A DNA stretch of 64,000 nucleotides from Rhizobium sp. NLR16a (GTDB lineage: Bacteria; Pseudomonadota; Alphaproteobacteria; Rhizobiales; Rhizobiaceae). Position 1 is the first letter of the stretch. Each line of letters begins with the position of its first letter. Below the pieces are notes generated by a model. That model was not told where the DNA came from, did no database searches, and saw only the letters and a list, made by a program, of their open reading frames with translations. The translations under genes and the position numbers were made by a program. Below are positions 47,055 to 54,736 of the stretch, piece by piece. The stretch lies in contig NZ_CP072865.1 in NCBI RefSeq assembly GCF_017948245.1, positions 583,501 through 647,500 on the forward strand, written 5' to 3'.

Positions 47055-48044
47055 CTAATTGCGATTTTCTGCCGGCGGCTCTTGACGGGGAAGTTGCGGC
47101 TGCATGCGGTTGGCCGCAATTGTGGGCTCCGGCGCAGGAAGCCATGTTCTGCCGGAAAAGTAATTCCTCGCCCTTCTTTGGGGGCCCGACGTTGCATCCA
47201 GCGAGAGGGTAAAATTGTAGCGCTCCGGATTGAGCACTTCGTGGGTGAAGGCGATGTTGGCTCCGAAGCCGTCTTCCTTGACATCCTTCAGGTTTTTTAT
47301 CGCATTCAGGGTCTCATGAAAATCGAGCCATTGCGGTTGACGCAGCATGGTTTCGAAAATGCGCAGGATAGCCGGATCGAGCTGGCCGTTCTGATCCGTT
47401 CCGGGATTGACGACCTTCACGCGCATACTGCTGATCGTGCCGGCGGCATCGCCACGAACAATGACGAAGATTGAATTCGCGAGCTGATCCTTTTCGCGCT
47501 TGGCGCTGTGCTCGTAAAAGCACTCGAACGTGCCGGCGTTGAAGCTGGCCGCCGCCCATTCGCTGGTCTGAACGCCAGCTTGGCGCAGCGCCGCGCACAT
47601 TGCAGGCCCGGATATGCGCCATGTGCGCAGAAAGGCCGACGCGGTCTGTGCCATGGGCGCTTCGGTGGCATGCAGGGGAAGCTTGTAGACTGCCGGCGGC
47701 GCCGGTCGGGGAAGGGTTTTGGGCGGTGACGGCTTAACCTCAGGGGGGGAAAGGTCGAAGCCGAAATAATGCCCAACCGCCTTTAAATGTTTCATGTCGT
47801 TGGACAGAAGCACCGTTCCGATGACCAGCGAGAGGGAAATCGTCAGCAACAACCAGAAGATCACGGGAATCCGCGGTTTTCCTGCCGGCTGTTTCGCATA
47901 TGCGGGCGACGAATTATCGGGCAAGCTTGTCTTCTCCGGCACGCGAGAAGGGTTTCGTTGGTCTGTCTGGAGTATACATGATCCGGTTAAATATCTTTGG
48001 CTTCGTGTCTGCAACCGAGCGCGCTCTTTCATCCGCGCCCTCAT
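47055..48044 (-). CDS. Membrane-anchored protein, unknown
   Basis: 329 residues. A polar N-terminus is followed by a single span at about 57-80 (PVIFWLLLTISLSLVIGTVLL), then a Pro-rich linker (residues 95-120, partly coded by a run of seven C on the coding strand). The folded domain (125-310) has two cysteines in GPAMCAALRQ and FECFYEH. The C-terminal tail is Pro/Gln-rich. The domain is probably periplasmic. I do not recognise the family, though it has the look of a conserved rhizobial protein. ATG 48032 is another possible start. Confidence 0.7.
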   Translation of the reverse strand: MRARMKERARLQTRSQRYLTGSCILQTDQRNPSRVPEKTSLPDNSSPAYAKQPAGKPRIPVIFWLLLTISLSLVIGTVLLSNDMKHLKAVGHYFGFDLSPPEVKPSPPKTLPRPAPPAVYKLPLHATEAPMAQTASAFLRTWRISGPAMCAALRQAGVQTSEWAAASFNAGTFECFYEHSAKREKDQLANSIFVIVRGDAAGTISSMRVKVVNPGTDQNGQLDPAILRIFETMLRQPQWLDFHETLNAIKNLKDVKEDGFGANIAFTHEVLNPERYNFTLSLDATSGPQRRARNYFSGRTWLPAPEPTIAANRMQPQLPRQEPPAENRN

Positions 48045-48452
48045 GAAAAGCGCGACAGGTTCGCCGAAAGCGCTTCAACAGCATTCCAGCCGAGAATTCC
48101 ACCACAGCGTTCGGCAATTCCGCGAGAGGTAGCCGCTGATCTTGCCGCTTCTGTGATCGCATAAACGGGCATTCTCGGAACTGGATTGAAATAAATTCGA
48201 GTTTTTTGAAAAGATTGTTGAATTGACATGTTTATTTCAACTAACGGTCGGTAATATTTGGATATTTCCTATCTTTATCGGGTAAATTAGCTCAATTTCC
48301 GCAATTTTTTCGCGCAAAGCATTTAAAATTATCCAACGAATTCCAGGTTTTGCAGAACATATATTTATATGCTGACGAATTTAGGTGAAATCGATCAAAT
48401 TTTCGACGTATTAATCGATAGGGTTTGCGCGCAACAGCAGAAAGGAGAGACC
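48045..48452. other. AT-rich intergenic region
   Basis: 408 bases with markedly AT-rich sequence at 48190-48420 and no credible gene. It separates the divergent unknown membrane-protein gene from the methyltransferase and probably contains both promoters. No clear operator or hairpin found. Confidence 0.5.
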
Positions 48453-49085
48453 ATGTCCATCGAGCTAGACGCAACCACCTATATTCACGCCAAACCGACA
48501 ACCGCACACTCCTACATATTGCCCAAAATCTTCGATGTACTGGGGGATCATTTCGACGGGTCTGCGGAAAATGACGTCTTCGATCTCGGATGCGGCACCG
48601 GCGGGGCCGCCGCGGCTCTTGCGAAAGCAGGATATGATGTCGTCGGCGTCGATCCCTCCAGCGACGGGATCGGAAAGGCCAATATCCGTCATCCCGGGCT
48701 GGCGCTGAGCGTTGGCTCGGCCTATGACGACCTGTCCCGGGATTATGGCAGTTTCAGTGCCGTTATCAGCCTGGAGGTCGTCGAGCATGTCTACGATCCG
48801 AAGAGCTTCACCTCGACGATGTTTGATCTCGTCAAGCCGGGCGGCATCGCGGTGATATCGACGCCCTATCACGGCTATCTGAAGAATCTTGCACTGGCTG
48901 CGACGGGAAAAATGGACGATCACTTCATGCCGTTGAAGGATCATGGGCATATCAAGTTCTGGTCGAAAAACACGTTGCGCACACTGTTGCTGGAGACCGG
49001 CTTCGATAACGTCCGTTTCGAATATGTTGGAAGAATTCCTGCCTTCGCCAAATCAATGATCGCCGTCGCCGACAAGCCGCTTTAG
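48453..49085 (+). CDS. SAM-dependent methyltransferase, class I (UbiG-like)
   Basis: 210 residues from ATG 48453 (AAAGGAGA upstream). Motif I is VFDLGCGTGGAAAALA near 40, the acidic residue after VVGVDPS binds the ribose, motif II/III is AVISLEVVEHVYDP, and VKPGGIAVISTPYHGY follows. The layout fits Methyltransf_11/23 enzymes that methylate small molecules, lipids or sugars. It ends 164 nt before the PraR-like regulator, so it is not clearly in the YcaO/TfuA operon but could contribute to it. Confidence 0.83.
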   Translation: MSIELDATTYIHAKPTTAHSYILPKIFDVLGDHFDGSAENDVFDLGCGTGGAAAALAKAGYDVVGVDPSSDGIGKANIRHPGLALSVGSAYDDLSRDYGSFSAVISLEVVEHVYDPKSFTSTMFDLVKPGGIAVISTPYHGYLKNLALAATGKMDDHFMPLKDHGHIKFWSKNTLRTLLLETGFDNVRFEYVGRIPAFAKSMIAVADKPL

Positions 49086-49184
49086 CCAGTCGGCGCGACA
49101 TCGTGTCGTTCGCCGCAGTAGTTCAGGGTTGGTTTCTACTGCATGCTGTGCTGAAAAAAAACGTTACGAAATATTTACTTTTAG

Positions 49185-49214
49185 TTGCATTCTTGCTTAA
49201 ACTCTCCATTATAC
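49185..49214 (+). promoter_or_regulatory. Candidate promoter of the PraR-like/YcaO operon
   Basis: TTGCAT (49185-49190) and TTATAC (49209-49214) are separated by 18 nt and lie 35 nt before the ATG of the XRE regulator. An A8 tract at 49154-49161 precedes it and could act as an UP-like element. Confidence 0.35.
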
Positions 49215-49249
49215 AGCGCGCGTACTGATGAAGCGGGAGACTTAAGCAG

Positions 49250-49675
49250 ATGAAGGCCAAATCGCCGAATTCCATCGATGTCTATGTTGGCAACCGCGTG
49301 AGAGTTCGGCGAAAGACGCTCGGGATGACCCAGCATGGTTTGGCCGAACTTCTTGGCATCACCTTCCAACAGATTCAAAAATACGAAAAAGGAACGAACC
49401 GGATCGGCGCCAGCCGCCTTCAGCGCATTTCCGAGATCCTTCGCGTGCCGGTCGGCTTCTTCTTCGAGAACGGTGGTTCCGGGCCGATCGAAGGCGAGAC
49501 GAGCGAATTGAACAAGTTTTTATCCTCGAAGGAAGGGCTCGCGCTCAATAAAGCGTTCATCGCCATCGAGGATCCCAACATCAGGCAGAAGCTGGTGGCC
49601 TTGGCCAAAACTCTGGCGATGACGGGATTGCCTGACGTCGACAGCGACCTGCAGGATCCTTTTATACACAACTGA
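49250..49675 (+). CDS. XRE-family regulator, PraR-like
   Basis: 141 residues. The helix-turn-helix spans about 14-72 and reads VGNRVRVRRKTLGMTQHGLA, then GITFQQIQKYEKGTNRIGAS, close to PraR/SinR-like rhizobial regulators. PraR itself represses quorum sensing and biofilm or attachment genes. The C-terminal part is helical. The next gene starts 9 nt after its stop, so it is first in a probable operon with the BTAD/TPR regulator and the YcaO/TfuA genes. Probably a paralogue of PraR rather than PraR itself. Confidence 0.85.
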   Translation: MKAKSPNSIDVYVGNRVRVRRKTLGMTQHGLAELLGITFQQIQKYEKGTNRIGASRLQRISEILRVPVGFFFENGGSGPIEGETSELNKFLSSKEGLALNKAFIAIEDPNIRQKLVALAKTLAMTGLPDVDSDLQDPFIHN

Positions 49676-49684
49676 GGACGGGCC

Positions 49685-51529
49685 GTGCTTCATCTGCAGA
49701 CATTCGGCGATCTGCGGCTGACTGAATCGGATGGCGAGCCGGTTCGCTATCCGATCAAGGGTCTGTTGATGATGGCCCATATCTATGCGGGTGGGAGCCA
49801 TGAACTCAGCCGTTATGAACTGGCCCAATTTCTATGGAGCGACGTCGAGCCCGAGTTGGCGCGGCTCAACTTGCGCAAAATGCTGTCCCGCATCCGCGAG
49901 ATGGACGGCGGACGCACCGAAATAGCTTTCGATTTCAGTGCCACGATGGTGTGCCTCAACAAGCAGGCGGTTTCCAGCGATCTGGATGTCTTTCGGGCCA
50001 GCGGCCCGCCGCTGGATCGACTACAGGCGATCGCCGAATCGACCCAGCGCGGTTTCATCGGAAATATCAAGCCGGCGACAAAGCAGATAGATGCTTGGAT
50101 CAGGGCGCAGCGTGACGCCCATGCGCTGCAGTTGCGGCAAGCATTGCTGGAGGCGGTGCCCGATGTGCAAAAGCCGGGTGCGGCGCGCATCATTTCCAGC
50201 GCCGCCCTGCAAATCCTCGAGCGGGATCCAAATGACGAGCAGGTCAGGGCATTGCTGCATCGGCTATCCGGCGGCTCATCGTTCGGCGAGAGATTGCCGG
50301 ATGGCGGCGGTCATGCAAGGGTGGAGGTGAAGCGTCCCGAGTCCGGCAGCCAGTCGACCGATATCGAACGCATATCGCCGATCCCGCGGATCCTTCCCCG
50401 TCTGGTGTTGCTTCCCCCGACGGCGAAGCACGCCGATGCCGGACTTGCCCTTGCCAACGCCCTGATCGAAGACGTCACAATCGAACTCTGTGCGCTTCGG
50501 CATATTTCCATCGTCGCTCCGCACACGGCCGGACAGATCCGCCGCGACTCCGAAAAAGCCGCGGTGGTCGCCAGGCACTCGATCGCCTATCTTCTCGATA
50601 CCCGACTTTCCGAAGAGGGATTGTTCGCCCAGTTGATCTATTTCCCCACGGATGAGATCGTCTGGGCCAATCGCTTTAAGATGACCCCCGATATATTGCC
50701 GCGTCAAAGGCGGGTTATCGCCCAGCAATTGACCGAGTCGGTGGCGCGTGAGTTGGCTGAAAACGAGGAGGAACGGCTACGTTTCGAAGCCAATCCTGAG
50801 GCTTATCACGCCTATCTCGTCGGCTCGAGCCTGATGAGCAAGCTGACGCTGCCGCATATCCGGCGGGCAAGGAAGGCGTTCAGGCTGTCGCTGTCGCATA
50901 GGTCGGATTTCTCCCCGTCATTTACGGGGCTGGCAAGAACGTTCACCAGCGAGTGGCTCGTGACGGCGCAGGGAAACGATGAACTGCTGCACCTGGCGGA
51001 GCAGCATGCGCTTCGCGCAATCGAGCGAGATCCGGAATCGGCGGCGGGCCATCGTGAGCTCGGGGTCACCAGACTTTATCTGGGTGATGTGGATGCCAGC
51101 GTCGCAGCCCTTAATCTGGCGGAAGAGCTCAGTCCGCATTTTGCCGATGTCATCTACAGTCATGCCGACACGCTCGTGCATGCATCCCGCCCCGGCGACG
51201 CGCTCGCCAAGATCAGAAAGGCAATTTCGCTCAATCCGATCGCACCTGACGCCTATCTCTGGTGTGCCGCGGGAGCAAGTTTCTTCCTGGAACAGTATGA
51301 GGAGGCCATCGCCTATGTCGAGGCGATGAAAGACAAAGCACCGGCCCATCGTATCGCCGCGGCCAGTTGCGCAATGATCGGCGATCGAAAACGGGCACTC
51401 TTCCATCGGCAGCGCGCCGAAAGCATCAACCCGGTGTTCGACGTCGAGAAGTGGCTCGCCATCGTTCCCTTCAAGGAGCACTGGCAAAAAGAGCTATATC
51501 GGGAGGGCCTGTTGAAGGCTGGTTTTTAA
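49685..51529 (+). CDS. BTAD/SARP-type regulator with TPR domain
   Basis: 614 residues from GTG 49685, with GAGGACGGG upstream. Residues 1-95 are an OmpR/SARP-type winged helix (QTFGDLRLTESDG, then RYELAQFLWSDVEPELARLN). A BTAD-like helical part runs to about 200, and a region near 235-345 resembles the CadC/adenylate-cyclase-associated domain (LALANALIEDVTIELCALRH). TPR-like helices fill 370-600 (AIERDPESAAGHRELG, SLNPIAPDAYLWCAAG). Ends 20 nt before the 70-residue gene. It is likely the pathway-specific activator of the downstream modification genes. Confidence 0.82.
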   Translation: MLHLQTFGDLRLTESDGEPVRYPIKGLLMMAHIYAGGSHELSRYELAQFLWSDVEPELARLNLRKMLSRIREMDGGRTEIAFDFSATMVCLNKQAVSSDLDVFRASGPPLDRLQAIAESTQRGFIGNIKPATKQIDAWIRAQRDAHALQLRQALLEAVPDVQKPGAARIISSAALQILERDPNDEQVRALLHRLSGGSSFGERLPDGGGHARVEVKRPESGSQSTDIERISPIPRILPRLVLLPPTAKHADAGLALANALIEDVTIELCALRHISIVAPHTAGQIRRDSEKAAVVARHSIAYLLDTRLSEEGLFAQLIYFPTDEIVWANRFKMTPDILPRQRRVIAQQLTESVARELAENEEERLRFEANPEAYHAYLVGSSLMSKLTLPHIRRARKAFRLSLSHRSDFSPSFTGLARTFTSEWLVTAQGNDELLHLAEQHALRAIERDPESAAGHRELGVTRLYLGDVDASVAALNLAEELSPHFADVIYSHADTLVHASRPGDALAKIRKAISLNPIAPDAYLWCAAGASFFLEQYEEAIAYVEAMKDKAPAHRIAAASCAMIGDRKRALFHRQRAESINPVFDVEKWLAIVPFKEHWQKELYREGLLKAGF

Positions 51530-51549
51530 CAATAGCTGAGGGGCATACC

Positions 51550-51762
51550 ATGGCGAAAGCTGTCATTATAGGAATACCGGGCGAGGAAGGTCTTTGGCTA
51601 GCCGATCTCGACGCAGGCACCGTCAAGCCGCTCAATCCGACGGGGGAATTGGCGACTGCGAGCAGCCTGCGCAAAGCCGGCGGCATATTCGTGAAGGGCG
51701 TCGATTTGGCCGTCGCCGTTTCGTCGGCGCAGGTCGCGCTTTCCGGTCACGTCGACGGCTGA
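51550..51762 (+). CDS. 70-residue protein, candidate substrate or precursor of YcaO/TfuA
   Basis: From ATG 51550 (GCTGAGGGGCATACC upstream, good Shine-Dalgarno) to TGA: 70 residues, beginning MAKAVIIGIPGEEGLWLADL. There is no cysteine; 11 Gly and several Ser/Thr occur, with a run AVAVSSAQVALSG near the C-terminus. A longer in-frame start at 51367 lies inside the regulator gene and is rejected. Its size, its place 24 nt before the YcaO gene, and the lack of any known fold make it a candidate leader-core peptide or a small modified protein. It could instead be a recognition or carrier subunit. No family recognised. Confidence 0.72.
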   Translation: MAKAVIIGIPGEEGLWLADLDAGTVKPLNPTGELATASSLRKAGGIFVKGVDLAVAVSSAQVALSGHVDG

Positions 51763-51786
51763 GCCGGCATTCTGACGGACCGGTCC

Positions 51787-52992
51787 ATGTATTCCGACAG
51801 GATCCTGTCGCCGCGGGAAACCCTTTCCCGCGTCGAGCCTTTTTTGGCTCGGTTCGGCATAACGAGGGTTGCGCGACATACCGGGCTTGATGACGTCGGA
51901 ATTCCCGTCTGGTGCGCCTATACTCCGAATTCGCGATCAATCGTGATTGCTCAAGGAAAGGGCCTGACCGATCTCGATGCCAAGGTGTCCACTGTCATGG
52001 AGGCCATTGAACGGGCAGTTGCCGGCGAACCTTTCGTCGATCTTGTCCGCAGCACCTCGTTCGGTCTGCAGGCGATGGGGCACAAGATCGATACGCTGAA
52101 CTGCCTGATCGCCATGCATAAACCCGATCTCGGGCCCGACGAGGAGACGGAATGGGTGGCCGGCATCAACATCCTCACCGGCGAAACGATTTATATCCCT
52201 TTTGAAGCAGTGCTGCTCGACCGCACGCGTGATGCGCGATACTGGATGTCATCTGACGGCCTGGCATCGGGAAACAATATCGAGGAGGCCGTTTTCCACG
52301 GGGTGCTCGAACGGATCGAGCGGGATGCGCATGTGCTGTGGCAGGTTGGCGCGGAAAGGGATCGTTATGCCGGCTGCGTCGACCCCCGCGGCTTCCGGGA
52401 CGATGCACTGACCGGGTTGATCGACAAGATCGAAAAACCAGGATTGGCGCTCAGGCTCTTCGATATCACAAGCGACATCGCCATTCCCTGCTTCACCGCC
52501 ATTCTGGGTCCCGGCGATTCCGCTCCAGGCCAGCGGGATTGCCGCGGCGGCAGCGACATTCGCCTTGTCGAGGTGACCGGTGGTACGGGAGCCCATCCGT
52601 CTCCCGTGCGCGCGGCCATCCGGGCGGTAACGGAAGCCGCGCAATCCAGACTTACTTATATCAGCGGAGCCAGGGACGATATTTCTCCCGCCACGTTCTC
52701 GAGATCCTTGCCGCCGCTGATGCGGCGAGCCTTCGACGCAGTTCCGGTCTCGCCGGCTGCCGGTCCTTTCCGCCACCGAACGCCGGAACAACGGGATCTG
52801 ACGCATTTGCTGCAGCATGTGTTGGAGACATTGCGAAACAAGGGGATCAGTTCGGTCATTGCCGTACGCCTGAGCGACAACACGCTTCCCTTTGGCGTCG
52901 TCAAGGTCGTTATCCCCGAACTCGAAAATCCGGAGGGGCCGCGTGCTCGCCAGTTTGGAACAAGGGCGCTCGCTAGAGCGATAGGTTTTTGA
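51787..52992 (+). CDS. YcaO cyclodehydratase-family protein
   Basis: 401 residues. The ATP-binding YcaO motifs occur in order: GKGLT at 57-61 with E72 and E75/R76 (MEAIER), GLASG at 158-162 with ERIERDA at 175-181, GTGAHPSPVRA at 266-276, TEAAQSR at 282-288, and GARDD at 294-298. The C-terminus ends RALARAIGF and lacks the Pro-rich tail of azoline-forming YcaOs. YcaO proteins activate peptide amides with ATP; with TfuA the known product is a backbone thioamide. Its stop overlaps tfuA by TTGA. Confidence 0.92.
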   Translation: MYSDRILSPRETLSRVEPFLARFGITRVARHTGLDDVGIPVWCAYTPNSRSIVIAQGKGLTDLDAKVSTVMEAIERAVAGEPFVDLVRSTSFGLQAMGHKIDTLNCLIAMHKPDLGPDEETEWVAGINILTGETIYIPFEAVLLDRTRDARYWMSSDGLASGNNIEEAVFHGVLERIERDAHVLWQVGAERDRYAGCVDPRGFRDDALTGLIDKIEKPGLALRLFDITSDIAIPCFTAILGPGDSAPGQRDCRGGSDIRLVEVTGGTGAHPSPVRAAIRAVTEAAQSRLTYISGARDDISPATFSRSLPPLMRRAFDAVPVSPAAGPFRHRTPEQRDLTHLLQHVLETLRNKGISSVIAVRLSDNTLPFGVVKVVIPELENPEGPRARQFGTRALARAIGF

Positions 52993-53696
52993 AGGTCATT
53001 TTCGCGGGTCCCAGTCTTCCCGACGCAGCCTCACTTGCCGGCGAGGGGATACGCGTCCTGCCGCCCGCCACGCAGGGCGATGTTCTGGCTGTGGTGGAAC
53101 AGGGTGCCAATGTCATCGGCCTGATCGATGGCGGTTTCGAATACGCCGCGCCGGTCTGGCACAAGGAAATTCTCCGTGCTCTTTCGCTTGGCGTGACGGT
53201 CTTTGGGGCGGCAAGCATGGGCGCGCTGCGCGCTGCGGAATGTCATTCATTCGGGATGATCGGGATCGGCCGCATTTTCGAAGACTACCGGACGGGTCGG
53301 CTGGTCGATGATGCCGCCGTCGCGCTCGTGCATGCGCCGAGCGCACTGGGCGGCAAGCCGCTGACGATACCGCTCGTAAATGTCAGCGCCACGCTCGATG
53401 CCATGGAAAGGAATGAGTTGCTCCCAGATCCGCGGCGCCAAGTCATCGAGGACGCCGCGAGCGCAATATTCTTCAAGAGACGGACGTGGCGGGCAATCGT
53501 CGAGCAATGCGCTGGCGTAGCTGAGCCGGATCGCCCGCAGCTTCTGACTGCCCTCGTGTCGCATTCCGTTGATCAAAAGCGCGTCGATGCACTGGAATTG
53601 CTAAAGGTGGTGCAGTCGACCGCCGATATTCGCGTGCATGCCGATTTGTCCTGGAAACTGCGCGAAACCTCGTTCTCCACACGGCCTGTATTGTGA
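52989..53696 (+). CDS. tfuA: TfuA family protein, partner of YcaO
   Basis: 235 residues from TTG 52989, sharing 4 nt with the YcaO gene. The TfuA core is complete: FAGPSLP at 5-11, LIDGGFEYAAPVWHKEIL at 45-62, and GAASMGALRAAE at 73-84, then GMIGIGRIFEDY and the DDAAVALVHAP segment. TfuA was first named from trifolitoxin production in Rhizobium; in thioamitide and methanogen systems it supports YcaO in placing sulfur on a peptide amide. No sulfur-relay gene is nearby. Confidence 0.92.
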   Translation: MKVIFAGPSLPDAASLAGEGIRVLPPATQGDVLAVVEQGANVIGLIDGGFEYAAPVWHKEILRALSLGVTVFGAASMGALRAAECHSFGMIGIGRIFEDYRTGRLVDDAAVALVHAPSALGGKPLTIPLVNVSATLDAMERNELLPDPRRQVIEDAASAIFFKRRTWRAIVEQCAGVAEPDRPQLLTALVSHSVDQKRVDALELLKVVQSTADIRVHADLSWKLRETSFSTRPVL

Positions 53697-53798
53697 AGTG
53701 AAGCCGACGACCGTCACCGAGAGTTGTGTCACGCTTTTTTCACGGGCCCGACCACGTCAGCCCGCGTATCATCTCTTCCATTCGTTGGAGAAATGGGC

Positions 53799-54047
53799 AT
53801 GGGCGTGACATCGACTGTTAAAATAGATGGAGATTTAGGGGCGAAAGACGGTCTGGACGAACTGGTCGCACTGGCACGGATGATCGCCTATGCACGCCAG
53901 GTTGCTCAGGATGTCAAACTGCAATTCGCGGCGAATTGCCTCGACCTTGCTCTTGAGGCGGTGAAGCAGGAAGTCGGGGAGGGGCTGACCAGAGAGTTGG
54001 CCGAATTGAGCTCTCCGGTTCCCCTCGTGAGCATAAAAAGTCATTAG
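53799..54047 (+). CDS. Small helical protein, unknown
   Basis: 82 residues. ATG 53799 is chosen because TTGGAG ends 8 nt upstream; ATG 53793 is too close. It is amphipathic and mostly helical (DELVALARMIAYARQVAQDV, then DLALEAVKQEV), with one Cys. It lies 102 nt after tfuA. No family recognised. It may be an independent gene; I see no reason to call it a YcaO substrate. Confidence 0.6.
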   Translation: MGVTSTVKIDGDLGAKDGLDELVALARMIAYARQVAQDVKLQFAANCLDLALEAVKQEVGEGLTRELAELSSPVPLVSIKSH

Positions 54048-54529
54048 AGCCCCGTGCGTCCTATCGGACGCACAAAGGACGCTTTAACACCCTGATCCAG
54101 GCATCGCGCTTTCCGAAAATCGATTGCGGTTCCCGGCGATGTGCCGGTCGGTGCCTTGCTGCTTCAGAACTTTGGATAACCGTGAAAAATAGCGTGGGCT
54201 CCGAGGTCATGGGCGCCCGTGTACCGGTGATGGTCGCGAACAGCAGGGTCTCGATCGTTTCAAGAGACGGGTGCTGCCGGCTGAAATGCCAGCTGCTCTG
54301 CAGGCCCAGTGTATCGGCAATCCATCTGAATTATTAGCTTCGGAGAGGCCCGGCGCCTCGTGGGCTGTCGGATGATTGCCGCTTGGTCAGAATTTGTTCG
54401 ATGCCCGGCAGAAAGATAGGCTCAAATGAATGGTAAGCGGTTTCGTTGACGTTGTCTCCGGGCAAGGAGACGGCGGCGATGCTCGTTTCAGGGGCGTCTG
54501 GCGCCGGCCGGCCTGGCCGATCCCTGATT
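54048..54529. other. Intergenic stretch with one repeat copy
   Basis: 482 bases with no convincing gene. The first hundred bases are the repeat at 54054-54144. The remainder has no hairpin or frame that I trust. A frame on the minus strand near 54387-54620 is a shadow of the adjacent small gene. Confidence 0.5.
54054..54144. repeat. Rhizobial intergenic repeat, copy 2
   Basis: A perfect hairpin GTGCGTCC-TATC-GGACGCAC is followed by AAAGGACGC, then GATCCAGGCATCGCGCTTTC and CGAAAATCGATT. The arrangement and several blocks match copy 1 at 33731-33817. Known from memory as a frequent intergenic element in Rhizobium. It lies just after the small gene at 53799. Confidence 0.6.
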
Positions 54530-54736
54530 TCAATGGGTCAAATTGCGCTTCTGTGCCAGCAGTAAAATGTAATCGTCGGCAATGTCGGCGATAGCCATTG
54601 CGACTTCCGCCGGATCGCACCCCTCGACCTTCGTGTTTGCAATGAACTGATAAACCGCCTTCTCAATCTGTTTCCGGCAGATCATCACGCGTTCATCATA
54701 ACCAAATTCCGGAATCTGCGATGCCATATCACTCAT
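54530..54736 (-). CDS. Small acidic helical protein, unknown
   Basis: 68 residues from ATG 54736, with GAGGAG well placed upstream. Two helices are likely (VMICRKQIEKAVYQFIANTK, then PAEVAMAIADIADDYILLLA). It is cytoplasmic, has two cysteines, and matches no family I know. Composition and Shine-Dalgarno site support a real gene. Confidence 0.62.
   Translation of the reverse strand: MSDMASQIPEFGYDERVMICRKQIEKAVYQFIANTKVEGCDPAEVAMAIADIADDYILLLAQKRNLTH

Noticed and set aside
49250..53696. Trifolitoxin biosynthesis cluster
   Set aside because: Only the YcaO and TfuA relatives are shared. The other tfx genes and a TfxA-like precursor with the known core are not present.
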